Assembly (NCBI GenBank): GCA_036937835.1
Contig: CM072880.1
Coordinates: 2,171,501 to 2,235,500, forward strand
DNA: 64,000 nucleotides
Direction: 5' to 3'
Source of the DNA: Pampus argenteus
Taxonomy: Eukaryota > Chordata > Actinopteri > Scombriformes > Stromateidae
Shown: positions 48,001 to 58,873 of the stretch, in pieces
Numbering within the stretch: the stretch's first letter is position 1
How the letters are laid out: each line of letters starts with the position of its first letter
Notes under the pieces: model-generated
Seen by the model: the letters and a program-made list of their open reading frames with translations, nothing else
Told to the model about the DNA's origin: nothing
Database searches by the model: none
Position numbers and translations under genes: made by a program

Positions 48001-51000
48001 CACTTTTCAGCAACAGTTTGTGGCCTTTTCATTTTAATAAATTTCCACTTTGCTGCTCACTTTTGCTAATTGTAATAGCACAACAGCGACTCCAAATCCA
48101 GTTTGTCGGGAAAGCTTTCAAATTTGCCTGATTTGCTCTTATAAACACCAGGTGTCGGCTAAAATCACCTGGTTAGTATGAGCAGAAAATACCTATAAAT
48201 AGCTACAGTGAACAAACGATTTCAAGTCCAAGAAAAAGAGAAACTGAAGAAAAACGTCCAAAGACAAATTTCATGTATCAGAGATCTGACCAATCTGGGC
48301 GTTGGCATAGAAACACTGACAGCTTTAAAGAGTGCGCTCGGTGGTATTTAACAGAATCGTATCATCTTTAGTAAACTGTCATTGTGGCTTCACCTCGTCT
48401 GTGTTTAAAATGTTGCGTTTACTGGTATTATAACATGCAGGTTGTCATCATGCCTCTTACCGCAGGGCCACTGTGGCATTTTCACAGTGCTGTAAAACAG
48501 AATGCCAGTGGGTCGAAGTCTGTGAAGTACCAGCATGAGTGCGCGCACGTCCGCCGCCTGCCAATCCCTGATGGATCAGAAACATGACCAACATGCCAGA
48601 GGACCACAAGAGTCCACTTGTCTGTGGATCTTCTTCTTCTTATTTGCTCTCTCCCTCTTTCTATCTCCTGTTTAATTTTTTTTTTTTTCTGCATGAACAG
48701 CAGCTTAGCATGCTCTGACATTTTAATTCCACCACCAAATCCCCCCCAACATATTTATCTCCGAGAACTCATCAAAAGCTTGTCCAGTCGTTTCCCCTCC
48801 CACCGCTTCCCTGCCTATTTCCCTTTGCCCCTCTTTAATAACCAGGGACATGGTAATAATTGCAGGGGGAGGTAAAGGGCAAAAAGGAGGGCACATGTTT
48901 GCAGACATGGGCAAATGTGTCAAGTATGTTTACTCCAGTAAGTGGGCGTTAGGACGTAATTCTGAGATCCGTTATTGACACCTCATTAACTCAAGTGTGC
49001 TGGCGTGTTTGATTTTGACCGTTTGAATGCATATTTCCTTTTGAGCGAGAGCTGTTGTGTCTACACGCGCTCTTGGCTCTGCCATGTGGACAGACTGAGG
49101 GGGGATATTGTGCGTTGCAGCTGGGTCACGTGGGAGCACATTGCAAAGTCTCTCTTCTCATCATATATTAAAAAGCTTTTCATCCCAGGTGCTGGGAAGC
49201 TTTACTAATTCATGCTGTTTTATCAGGGCAAAGCTGGCACATGTGAGACGAACAGCTTTGTGGATTAGCGTCTTTAACACTATTTTGTTTGCCTGCTTGA
49301 ATGCTGGTAAAAATGACTGTTTTCATTCCTTTCTCTGTGTGTCTAACCAAGCCAGTCGAATGTGCTGCAGAGTTTTACCATCTTCGGATTAGGATCTGGA
49401 GTGTTGCACTGTTTCATTCACCCACTTGAATTCTGATCAAAACAACTCCTATCTGTTTCTTATTCTCTCTGTCTAACCAAGCCAGGAGAATATCCTGCAG
49501 AATTTTATTTGTTTTCTGTTCTGCTTTACAGTACGTGCTTCCAAACAGAGACTCAGTTGGCTGAAAACAATCCACTTCAACATTATTATCTTTCTCCCGC
49601 TGTTATAGCTGCAATGTCCTTTTCTATGATTGTCTATCAAGCTGCCTATCTCTGCCGGCACGACAATTCAGTTAATAACCGTTGAGTCCTCTCCTTTCGG
49701 CTGAGATGTGAGATAGACAGCGTGACATATGCTGTGTCATTTCTATGGAAACAGAGAGATCTTGTGGTTGTGAAGAGTTCCTCCTCGCTCCCCTGAAGGA
49801 TATTACAAGGTATCTCAGAGTATCGAACCCAACGCCCGCTGCAGTGACCCCGTCCCTCCCAGTTACCCACCTCGCTGGTGAGGAGAATTTACTGCCGTCC
49901 TTCTACTCAAATTAGTGGGGAAAAAAAAACCTCTCCCGGAAATCAATGTGGCAGCCCAACATGCATTCACAATGGCCCTTTGATCAATTTATATTGAAAA
50001 TACAATTAAACTGTCACAAGGGGAGAAAAGAAAGCCACATGTGCATTCAGTATGGTCACCAAGAAGCCGTGGCACATCGATAGCTAGCCTTTTCTCCTTT
50101 GCCCTCCTACGGTACCAACTCGTAAAAAAGGCAGAGTGCATGACGCTATATCCATTAACACTGGCACTTTAGGCCTTTTTAAAGAGGAGGACCACAGTGC
50201 AAATTATTTTCTTAAAGGAATAGCTTGACATTTTGGTTAGAGTTAGATCAGCAGGTGGAGTCTGTATTGTGAATATAAGCCAGCAGCCGGTTAGCTTAGT
50301 TTAGCATAAAGTGGTGTTTTTCACACTTTTTGTTCCTGTACAAAGAAACAAGATATAACGTGATAATTGGTGAGCTTTAGAGGTGCTGCTAGGTAGTTTT
50401 TGTTACCTCTGGGCAGAGCCAGTCTGTTCTTCCAATCTGTATGCTAAGCTAAGCTAAACTACATGAACTATTCCTTTAAGTCAAACAATGTGACTTTATC
50501 AAACAACTGTTTGCAACAGAAAGTGACTTGTTTCAATGATTCTATGAAAAAATGTCTGTAGATATCAAAGAACACAAGTTTAAATATGTTCACGTTTTAA
50601 AAAAAGTCTTTAAGGACTCAAAGAGAAAAATGACAAGAGAAGATTAGTGATAAAGTGAACATAATCATGAGATATTATACATGTCAACCCTTACATTTAT
50701 AATTAGCCTTTTATGCTAAGTGACACCATCATTTCTCCATTGGTTTACATTATTTTTAACAGAAAAAGATATTTATTTCTATCCCTACGTGCTTCGTCTT
50801 CCAGTTTGAAGTGAGCTGAGAAGTGGAGTGGTACTCATCAGACATCTGTGTGTGAGAACTTATAAGCGAGCCATCGTTGTTTGTGAAATTAATCAGCTTC
50901 GAGTGCAGCAAATGTTAGTGCAGACTCGTCCTGGCCAAAAAGATGGCACTGGAAATAGGCTGCTTCAGGCAATTAGCCAGTTAGCCTTTAAGGCCTTGTG

Positions 51001-54000
51001 TCCTGGCCTGTCGAGAACTGGCTGCCTTCTATGTAGCCAGATGGTAGCCTCAGACTGTGCACAAAAATAGCCTATCAAATGTCTGCTGATGTGTAAACTT
51101 GAGATATGCGACCAGAGCTGCTGAGACTTAAAGGTGAAATACCAGTTAACATACATGTTTCTCTTGTGCACATCTTTAGTTTTTCGTCCCTATCCAGCAT
51201 CTTTTAATTATGAGCAATTCTCATCAGTGTCTATTCACTTTGCTGCAGGACTGTAGCCATAACTGAGGACACCAAGGCCATGTCCTCAGTGTTGTTTCTG
51301 GGAATTAAAACACATGGTGTCACATTTTAAATCTGCAGTGCCGAACATTTCCATACAAATGAACATCCGTTACGCTGAAGTCTTCCACTGGCTGAATATG
51401 GCTAACTTCCGGTTAGCCATCAGCTAACAACAGTGTTGGTGTAATTACTCTCACTGCCACTGGGGGAGACAAACGTCCTGCACTCCAGCTTCAAGGCTGA
51501 TTCTCTGATTTATTTGAGGCTCTGCATCTTTTTAAGTTTAACTGTTTTACACTGGAAAGTCTCCTTCAAGTTGCTTTTATCATAATTTATTCTTATTTTC
51601 AAGTATTTCCTGCAGTCAAGTTGAAATGTTCTTGATTTTAGTGCCGATGAACATTTTGTGACACGATTATCATGAGATCCAGAAGCAATTTCTGAATTTT
51701 TTTTTTTTTTTACTGGAAACAGATTGAAATCTTATCGGTGCACTACTACTACTTTTTTGTGGTCAATTTAGAAAGAAATAACTTGGAAAAATTGCAGATG
51801 GCAAACGTAATAAATAAACAAAATAAATGAAAACAAAGTAGGTTTAATGAAATGGCATTTAGCCCAATGTGTAGGCTGATAAAGACGTACACAAATCTAA
51901 ATAAATACTTTAATATATGTTAATATTAATCGATTAAAAAATGTGATAGATTTTGATCTAAAACTTTGATTAAACGTTATTTTGGGGCTGAGTAGGGAAG
52001 AATATCTAAAATCCTGACACATTGTCTGTTATCCCCTCACATCAGTACAACATGGCCAACTGAAAACCCCATTACAGAGACAAGATTTGAATGTTTGATG
52101 ATAGAAAATCAATTAATCTCAACCTGACAAAACCAACGGGAGTCTGAAACAGTAGTAGGTAGGTGATAGCGTGGAAACAATCGTAAGGTGCTGTGGCGAT
52201 GTTGGCGTATCTTGCTCAGACATCGCTTCGCTCCTGTAACGTTGTCAGACAGATGTTCGCCGGGCTTCATCTCTGCATGACCTCATCACACCTCTTCCAC
52301 CGCTGCGAAGGAGACGAGCATAATTGAAGTCGCCCCCTCCTACAGCACACAAGCGCAAACTTATCACCTAATCAACAAACACTGCCAATGTGTGCTCCGC
52401 GTCGCCGCTGGAGACCTCAGGGGTTGCCATGGCGCGGGTACAGCCAGGCCTGAGCCATATTGCAAACTCCTTGCCTCTCTGCCAAGGTGAGCAGCTGGTA
52501 ATGGGGGAGCATGAACAGAGACCAAAAATCACCCCACCCCCTCCAAAAAAAACAAAAAAAGAAACAAAAACACACAAACCCCTGCACCTTTCCACCTCGC
52601 TGCCATAAGACGTTTGAGTCCTTCCCCCAGGTTGCCTCAACCGCTGACTCATACAGGACTGGGAAGCATAGAAATCCTGTGTTTATCTGCTTTTTAAAAA
52701 TTTCCTCTGATTTCCAGCCCATTACTGGAGGCCAGTGTTTGCGTGCACGCTGCTGTGTTTGTTCACATAGAGAGAGAACACTGCTCACTTGCTAGGGACT
52801 ATGTTGAGGAGTCTACCCACTAGGCCCAGAACCACTGGGGCCTATCAGGGGCTGTAAATACTTTATGAGATATGATAGTGCAGCACAAACACTCCTCAAC
52901 CACAGGCCATTAACTATTTTCAGTGGATATGTGCCCTTTGGTAAAGCAAGAAATAATGAAATAAACAAACATTCTCTTCCCCCAGTGACAGCCAGGGCCC
53001 TCCGAGGCCTGTATGCAGCCTGCCTGCTAATGAGAGGCAGTGTGTACGATTCCTCTCTTGCAGGAAAAAAAGAAAAATCATTGGCCAATACGCCAAGATT
53101 AGCAGCCAACCAGCTCCCCAACAAGACACTGCCGGTGTCTGCCTTTTCCCCCCCTCGATCGAGTCTCGATCGCTACTCTTAATTCCTTCCTGTTCCAAAT
53201 GCTTTTGTTGTGCTTGTTCTGAAAAGATTGCAATTTCATTTGTTAGCACTTCACAACTCGATAAAGGATAAAGCCGTCGTAAAACAGAGAGAAAGAAGAA
53301 AAAAAGAAAGAAACCGGGGAAGATTGAGTTTAGCGAAACCTGGAGACGGGATGTTGTAATTCAAGTGTAGTTTCATCATTCTATCTTTTACTGTGTGTCA
53401 AGAGCTGCTCCCTTGTTTATAATAACCTGCCATTGTGTTATTTCCAATTCATTTTTTTCACCACAAACAAAAGTGGTTTTGTTCCATGTTGTGTTCTCGG
53501 GTTGCAATGATGTCACTTACAATGACAAAAGCTTTCCCTTTTGGGTTTCTTGTAGTTTTTCTCTTTTTTTTGTTGTTGTTGTAGTAGTTTTTTTTTCCAT
53601 TCAGACTAGATTGTGAAAATGTGGCTTCCACCTGAGGATACAGATGCAGATGGTTGTTCTCTGTGTTGAACCATGTGTTCAACTCAAAAGCTATTCATTT
53701 CCTTTAGGGCCTAATTCATCACTTGTACTTTATCTAGCAATTAACAAAGAGTAATTGCAATCAGATAAGATCTACGTTTTGCAATCCTATGTGACAACTG
53801 GCTAGTGAGCTGACAATGAGGAGAAGCGCCCAGCTGCATGTACTTAGGGGAAAACAACAAGCGTTCAGAGTCATGATTAAGTGTGGCGCTCGAAGGTTGA
53901 TGCCTTAATGGCGTCTTCAGGAGACGGGCTCTTAGGCCGCGGCCTCTGGCTCTCTAAGTGTAAACCGCACTAGATAATCCATTCTTCTTCTGCTATTAGT

Positions 54001-56295
54001 GCTTTTACAAGCTAAAAGGACGCGTGGCACATCAATCACCGCTCTCTAAAGACAAAGTGGTTTGATCATGTTCGGTACTTACTTTTGATCTCACTCTTTG
54101 GATTTTTTTTTTTGTTCTTTTTCTACTTTTTTGTTCTTCCTCATACCATAGTAAGTGTTGTAATCCTTCTAGACCGGGGCTGAAAGTCAACCCTCGCTCT
54201 GGGAGGACGTATGTTGCAGAATCTCATTTGGTTGGATGACTCTATACTCTGTGGACACACGATAGGAATGCAAAGCACTAGCCCCATTCAACTCTTTGCA
54301 CAAAAACACTCTTTCTTCCTCCTCAGTCGTCCTGACCTTGCCACAACGCTTCACAATCTCCTCAATTACAGTAGGTTGGAAGAGAAGACTGATATCTTGA
54401 CTTCCGCTCCGCTGCATGTAAAGCAAGCATTATTTGGCCCGTCTTCTTGTACATCTCCCAATGTTATCTGGGTCGACACTGCGTTTTCATTTTGTTGTAC
54501 AAATAATACCTTCGGAGGAAGTCGTATTTTACTGTAGGGCAAAGCATTGCATTGATGTGAGTGGAATGGACGTTGTGCAAGCAGCCACGGAGCTGACAGT
54601 GAGCCAGTGAGCACAAAATATATTGGACAGCCAACAATAAACAAAGCCTGAGGATGGATGGATGGATGGATGGATGGATGGACGGATGGACGGGAGTCCG
54701 ATATATGAGCATTAACCGATCTGAGTATCGTGTCATGTAGACTATCGGATGATAAGATGATTCTCGTGTTCTCACAGACACAATGATCATATATCTCAAA
54801 CATACAGGATGTAATTTGTTTTGAAGTATCTCATTAAGAAGACATTTTTTTCTTTGAATTTGTCAAAGATGATTATGTTATCTGACAGTCCATTATTCTG
54901 CACCTCTTTAGTATTATTATAGAATCTAAAGTCATTAACCTATTTTTTTTTTTTGACTGAAATATGCAAATAATGTAATATCTGGTGAAATTTGCATTAA
55001 TTTGGATTGATAGATGGGGAGGATTTAAAAAAAAAAAAACAACCCTCAGCAGAAGTCCGACTTCATAAATTTAACAAGACAGCACATAATGAGACATTTT
55101 CAAATGGACAAAAATAGCAACTTTTCAAATGTCGGCATGTAAAAAGTTCAAGTTGTCTTGTGTTGACAGTGGCCTCATGGAAACTGGGAAAAAAATCACT
55201 CAAGAATAAACAAACAAAAGAAACTGAGGAAAAGTTTTTGAGTTTGTGTGAAAATCTGAGATTGGAGAGTTGCTTTGTCTTTGCTGGATACATGTTTGTC
55301 ACTCAAGTAGTCAACGCTGTGATGCTTTAACTTCTTAGAGAAGCAGTATCTCTGCATCTTCTAATGACGCAGTTTGAGTTGTGCCACTCTTTTCTTTCTC
55401 ATTTCAGCTGTGGTGGGCGGTTGTGGATCCTCACACCAACTACTTCCTTTATTACAAACAAACTGCTGTCAGGAATAGAAAAGCAGAGGGGCGGAGAGAT
55501 CGAATTTTCAACGAGATGGGAAAAGGCTCAGCTGAGACAAACATGCAAGTTTGATTTGGTCTAAAAAAAATTTAAATAAACACACATTTGTTTTTTGTTT
55601 TTGTTTTTTTTTGTACTAGGAAAAAATTGAATTAAATTCCTGACAATAACACAGGAAACCCAGTCAACAGAAATAACCTCCCATATATTTGTAATTGATG
55701 TTATCTGACTATAAGCGAACATATTCCTCATCTCAGTTTCAACGTTTTTAATACTAGTAATATAATATCTAAGTTTTGGTACAAACAAAAAAAGCCGTTA
55801 ACAATAACTTTGGATAAATTAAATTATTCTAAAACTGAAAAAAATGATGATTGAAATCAGCAACAATCTGAATTATTATGAATCTGACCAGAATTTCAAT
55901 GTTCAGCAGTTTTCAGACGTGCTAAAGACATTTTAGTTGGTACAATATTGTAGTCAAAACCATATTTATATGTAATTGACTGATCTAATAATGTTTGATA
56001 TATTCTGTGTGCTATTTTTATGGCAGAGGAAAGCAAAGAAGTACTTTTCTTAAACTACCTTTCCGACATACTGCATGTCTGTCCCCATGTACTCCTCCAG
56101 CAAAAAGAACTGGTTCCACATCCAACCTCGTTTGGAGCGCCTGAGCGGCACTCCGTTGGCGTCCTGTCCTGTCAGTCCTGTGGACCCCCTCCGCCCCCCT
56201 GTAGTCCTTCTCAGGGCCCTGAGTCCGTATCCTGGAGAGCTGAGGTGAGCTATGGCCCACAGCGCCATCAACACGTAAACCTTTCTTCTGTCCAT
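31085..56295 (-). CDS. cdh6: cdh6, cadherin-6 (type II classical cadherin), complete coding region in 11 exons
   Basis: This encodes a calcium-dependent homophilic adhesion receptor of the plasma membrane, linked to actin through p120 and beta-catenin. Eleven exons sum to 2394 nt: 797 residues and a stop, close to human CDH6 (790). Layout: signal peptide 1-24; prodomain to RSKR at 53-56; mature protein starting GWMW, with the two tryptophans (W2, W4) of type II strand-swap adhesion; EC1-EC5 with calcium motifs DINDNEP (154), DVNDNPP (263), DVDELPVF (379) and DVNDNAP (483); membrane segment about 616-639; cytoplasmic tail to 797. The tail carries the p120 region ([20 protein letters not shown]) and the catenin-binding end (SLSSLES to ADMYGG). 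All exon phases match. Cadherin-6 rather than 9 or 10 is chosen from the tail (RRDIVPE, DVRDFINQRL) and from drosha being the neighbour, as in human. No frame breaks were seen. Confidence 0.95.
32172..32423 (-). CDS. cdh6: cdh6 exon: end of EC5, membrane-proximal Cys region, start of TM
   Basis: It encodes (D)NTAWILTRRNSYNSLQ through VCTCDREGNMKLCNAEAL and the hydrophobic ALVAILLCVIILL. The membrane-proximal cysteines (C-x-C and a third) are typical of type II EC5. The acceptor is ttatgttcag and the donor gtaagt. It covers residues 548-630. Confidence 0.96.
32641..32758 (-). CDS. cdh6: cdh6 exon: EC5 first half
   Basis: It encodes RIQTVSATDLDEPLRGHQFF then FSLAQDAAGKANFSVRDNK, residues 508-546, plus one base of Asp. 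NFS is a possible N-glycosylation site. The acceptor is ccttatttcag and the donor gtaata. Confidence 0.95.
33267..33388 (-). CDS. cdh6: cdh6 exon: EC4/EC5 junction
   Basis: It encodes (N)NPRQISRVPVYIRVLDVNDN then APKFANDYETFVCENAKANQ, residues 468-507. It holds the EC4-EC5 calcium linker DVNDNAP. The acceptor is ttgtgtttcccag; the donor is the weak cag|gttggt. Confidence 0.96.
33659..33795 (-). CDS. cdh6: cdh6 exon: EC4 middle
   Basis: It encodes YSIDRRTDMDRVFNIHAGNG then SVFTLRELDREENAWHNISV and IASEF, residues 422-466. The LDRE calcium motif and an NIS glycosylation sequon are visible. A long T tract (A run on +) precedes the acceptor and the donor is gtaagt. Confidence 0.96.
34237..34335. 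repeat. 26-bp inverted repeat with 47-nt loop in a cdh6 intron
   Basis: The left arm 34237-34262 and right arm 34310-34335 are reverse complements with one mismatch (core CCACAGACCT... / ...AGGTCTGTGG). The arms would form a stable stem in DNA or in transcripts of either strand. It may be part of a decayed teleost interspersed repeat that continues to about 34540. Confidence 0.75.
36760..37013 (-). CDS. cdh6: cdh6 exon: end of EC3 and start of EC4
   Basis: It encodes PLDYERKQQYTLRIQVENVH, INPRFFSMGPFRDEATVKIT, VEDVDELPVF and on to SDPDIKHSPV, residues 337-420 plus two bases of Arg. The linker is DVDELPVF rather than DxNDN, which is normal at the EC3-EC4 boundary of type II cadherins. The acceptor is ctgtgtttcccag and the donor gtactg. 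Confidence 0.96.
37545..37735 (+). repeat. probable relic of the common AAGTACTTAAGTAC-type teleost repeat
   Basis: The stretch ends AAGTACTTAAGTACAGAACC followed by TGAGTAAAAGTACTT, characteristic of an abundant non-coding repeat in percomorph genomes. The upstream part is diverged. The family name is not known to me. Confidence 0.45.
38483..38507. repeat. T25 homopolymer
   Basis: A run of 25 T on the + strand, A25 in the sense of cdh6, in the intron between the 39754 and 36760 exons. It could be a retroposon tail, but no element body is recognised. Confidence 0.85.
38917..38955. repeat. (CA)n microsatellite, interrupted once
   Basis: A 25-nt CA run, a short GTG interruption, and 11 more nt of CA, in a cdh6 intron. 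Confidence 0.9.
39754..39941 (-). CDS. cdh6: cdh6 exon: EC3 first part
   Basis: It encodes (T)LYEFRVPESNEVGAAVGLIR, AVDADIGENVEMDYRIIGSD and GPGMFDITTNRSTQDGVIMLRK in sequence, residues 275-336. The acceptor is tctctctttag; the donor is gtcaga, a departure from consensus at +3. Confidence 0.96.
40927..40954. repeat. (CA)n microsatellite
   Basis: A 28-nt uninterrupted run in a cdh6 intron. Confidence 0.9.
42034..42072. repeat. (TG)n / (CA)n repeat next to a cdh6 donor site
   Basis: About 38 nt of TG on +, which is CA in the cdh6 transcript, beginning 20 nt downstream of the donor of the 42093-42260 exon. Confidence 0.92.
42093..42260 (-). CDS. cdh6: cdh6 exon: EC2 end and EC2/EC3 linker
   Basis: It encodes (G)LIKTALPGMDREVKENYQVV, IQAKDMAGQMGGLSGTTTVS and ITLSDVNDNPPRFTK, residues 219-273. 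It holds the MDRE and DVNDNPP calcium motifs. The acceptor is a C tract ending ccctcag; the donor is gtgagt, followed 20 nt later by a long CA repeat. Confidence 0.97.
44667..44786 (-). CDS. cdh6: cdh6 exon: EC2 first half
   Basis: It encodes (G)TSVIQVTATDADDATYGNSA, RVVYSILEGQ and PYFSVDPET, residues 179-217. DADD is the calcium-binding DxD motif of EC2. The acceptor is cttcccccag; the donor is gtgatg. Confidence 0.96.
47633..47927 (-). CDS. cdh6: cdh6 exon: most of EC1
   Basis: It encodes LHSDSDRGDGSVRYILTGEG, AGTLFRIDEKSGDIHATKRL, DREEQAYYVLHAKAVNRFTN, KALEGESEFIIKIHDINDNE and the start of EC2 to VPEMSDI, residues 80-177. The LDREE and DINDNEP calcium motifs are present. The acceptor is tttgtccacag and the donor gtacgt. 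Confidence 0.97.
49291..49510. repeat. diverged direct duplication, two copies about 140 bp apart
   Basis: Copy A (about 49296-49380) and copy B (about 49424-49507) share the exact segment GTCTAACCAAGCCAG and, in the same order, CTTGAAT-CTG, a TTTC/CTCT tract, and GAAT-T-CTGCAGA-TTTTA. Their similarity over about 80 bp suggests an old local duplication. Confidence 0.6.
50212..50479. mobile_element. foldback MITE with TTAA ends (teleost type)
   Basis: The left end reads TTAAAGGAATAG and the right end CTATTCCTTTAA, perfect inverted termini that begin and end in TTAA, the target sequence of piggyBac-type elements. Inside, ccggttagcttagtttagca and tatgctaagctaagctaaac form a second inverted pair, so the copy is foldback in structure. 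The motif AACAAGATATAACGTGATAA and the AGCTTTAGAGGTGCTG block are familiar from a very common percomorph repeat. This copy is internally shortened. The piggyBac link is inference from the TTAA ends. Confidence 0.7.
54652..54693. repeat. (GGAT)n tetranucleotide array
   Basis: About ten GGAT units, the last ones changed to GGAC, in the large cdh6 intron. Confidence 0.9.
56059..56295 (-). CDS. cdh6: cdh6 first coding exon: signal peptide, prodomain, N terminus of EC1
   Basis: The start is ATG at 56293-56295 in a good context (G at -3 and +4). The reading frame stays open one GTG/GCC pair upstream but has no earlier ATG close by. The hydrophobic stretch VYVLMALWAIAHL suits a signal peptide. A basic prodomain ends LRRSKR, a furin-type site, followed by mature GWMWNQFFLLEEYMGTDMQY. 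The 79 codons end at donor gtagtt. The N terminus itself is poorly conserved with human, as expected for this family. Confidence 0.93.
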
Positions 56296-56444
56296 GGCCA
56301 CACCACCACAGCCTTCTGTCTTCTTCTTCCCCCTCAGTGGTCAGTGTCCTGCAGTCTTTGGTCAGAGTATCGGGTCAGTCTTCATGCTGTAAACTACTGA
56401 AGCAGTAAAGGCTCCTCAGTCTCTCACAGGGCGGCAACCAGCAC
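56296..56444 (-). promoter_or_regulatory. cdh6: probable cdh6 5' UTR part of the exon, with acceptor and uORF
   Basis: Upstream of the start codon a plausible acceptor (ctgtgtaaatgctacag, exon beginning at 56444) would make this the 5' UTR part of the first coding exon. It contains an 8-codon uORF, ATG at 56383-56385 to TGA at 56362-56364. Type II cadherins commonly have a separate non-coding first exon; none is recognisable here. The acceptor choice is inference. Confidence 0.45.
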
Positions 56445-58825
56445 CTGTAGCATTTACACAGAAAAACAGACTGTCAATACAAGGAGGGGAGGCAGCAATT
56501 TGTTACTACACAAGCTGTAGTAGCTCATGAAATAAGAGTCAAGGTGAGGAGTAGAAAGAAAGCAAGAGAAACAGACTCCAAGAGATCAAATCTGTGCTTC
56601 TTCTTCATCTTTCTTAAAAATCTACAGCGATGAAAATCTTTGAGGTTAATTTTGAACCAAAAAAATGTGAAACCGTCGAAATGAAACCATAAAAACAGAA
56701 AAAGGAAAGCTAAAAAAACCCAAAACACTATGAATAAAAAACAAATCTGTTTTATTGAGGAAGCAGTAACTTTCACCCTTAAATCTCTCTTTTCTCCAAA
56801 TCATTTCCAGTTTTTGATAAATGGCTGCACAGATTTCGACCCCGTTTTGACGTTAACATTCAGAAAATGTAAATGCTTGAAAAATGTCACATTCAACAAG
56901 AAATGTTCAACAATTAAAGACAATTTCTTTGCTGTATCAAGAGAACGAGAGGTGCCGAGGTGCAGCCTGCGTTCATTAGCTTAGTAGAAAGTTTGTTGCT
57001 TCAGGTTTTGGGTTTCGTGTTTACAGTTGATGTTTTTCATTTCAGTCTTTTTGGCTCCAAACTGACCTCCAATATAGCGCTGAAACGATTACTTCATTGA
57101 CTGAGTCGTAGAAATCAAATTTAATGCCAACGGTTTGATGTCAAGTTCATTTATTGAGGTAAAACTCCGAACTTTTGCTTTTCAAATGTGAAGATTTTAC
57201 ATCAACATAAATTCAAGATGTTTTGCTGAGGAGGAGTTAACTTGAAATTCTGGGAGTGTAAGATGGACATTTTTAATCAACTCAATTAAATTTGCTTACT
57301 TTATTCATCCTCTTGTGTATTCAGGTGTGCAAAAACAGCTACAAGGACGTGTACGGTGCAGGTGCAGGAACTCAAATCAGAAGACTTTTGAGTAAATCAA
57401 GTGAAAAACAGGCATCAGACCAACATGATAAAAGTGATCTGGAGAGATTAGACAACATGTAACACGGCTCTGGATGTGATTGACGTGTCTGCTTTCACTC
57501 ACACGCAGCCCCGTCTACATTCATGTGCACACATACTGTATGCTGAACATCAGTCATGTGGTTGATGGGCAGGCTGAGTGCTGCCTAACCTGATAAATAT
57601 CAGATTAGAAATTGTACACATCAGTGTATAGACTTACATCTTGTACAGCATGTGTAGACCTACTTTATCTGCATTAAGCCTTTGAATCAACATCTAATGA
57701 AGTGCATGTTCTGTGTTTTTTTTAATCTTTTTAAACAATCTGCCTCGGCACACTTTGTTATCAGACCCAGCAGAATGCCAACGGAGACCCTGGGCAATGT
57801 CAACCCCAGTTTATTACCTAAAGATCAGTGTAAAGATACTGAATAAAATGGCTGTTTTACAAACCGCAGAAAAGGACCGTGATCTGGGCGGTGGAATATC
57901 TTCGCTCTACGTCTCTCAATCATTTCTCTCTCACGCGTCCCCTTTCCCCATCCTCTGAAGGCCGACACACATGCTGGCAAATGCAAAGTTAAAAGAAAAA
58001 TGACAGAGGTAGAGGAGGAGGAGGGGTAGGTAGAAAGAGAAAGAAGGCCATGTATTCTGCTTTTGTTCTCATTATTCCTCCCTGGCTGGGCGATATCCAG
58101 GCCGCCAGTGTTCGCCGGCTGGGGTTTGGTAGGAGGGTTATCAGTGGCTCCACTGGGGAGCGTCTGCAACGTTCCTCCGTATCGCACGAAGGCAGGTGGA
58201 GGAGGTGGAGGGTGCAGTCTAAGCCCCAATGTACTGTATGGCAGGACTGGTCAGCTACTCTCACACCGTATGTTGGGGAATGAGGGAACAGTGTCTCTGG
58301 ACATGAATTAAGTACCCTAACCTGCATGCAGACAGACTGAAGGAAATGGAGCGAGGAGGAGAGGAGGAAGTGGTGCTGTCTTGGATACGAGTGCTAAGTT
58401 TAGTATCTGAAAATCTGATACCACAGAAATAAAGAAAAACCATCACGTCGTGTCAGGGAACAACCGCTGTGCTTTAGAGAAACAGATGTCTCACCACGGC
58501 GGCTGAGGGGACGGCTTTGTAGAAACTTTTATACGGGAGTTTTGATGTCGCCTGGGTGCCTTTGTTAGCTCGATAAACAAGATACAGTTGCTGCATATTT
58601 CACTCCTGTGACAGTTTATTAAGCTGTACGCGCTAAAGAATGATTTAGTTCAAAACATAATGGAGAGTTTGATACAGGTTGGTGTTTTCAGCTATGTGGA
58701 TCTGGCTCTTCTCCTGGCAGAGGACAGTTTGACTACATGTTTACTTCCACTCCTATAAGCACATCCCAGAGTCCACTGAGGGCACAGCCTCCAATGTCAT
58801 GGAAATACACCACAGACGTCATGGA

Positions 58826-58826
<1 letters not shown>

Positions 58827-58871
<45 letters not shown>
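58827..58871. repeat. (CA)n microsatellite
   Basis: A 45-nt uninterrupted run, the longest dinucleotide run in the window. Confidence 0.93.

Positions 58872-58873
<2 letters not shown>

Larger units (their letters stand above)
47928..56058 (-). other. large cdh6 intron between the first two coding exons
   Basis: This intron of 8.1 kb is the largest in the gene within the window. It contains a MITE (50212-50479), a diverged local duplication (about 49290-49510), a (GGAT)n array (54652-54693) and long T runs. No exon is seen. Confidence 0.65.

Noticed and set aside
31085..56295. Assignment to cdh9, cdh10 or cdh12 instead of cdh6.
   Set aside because: The tail sequence fits cadherin-6 best, and drosha is the neighbour of CDH6 in human; other type II cadherin genes sit elsewhere.
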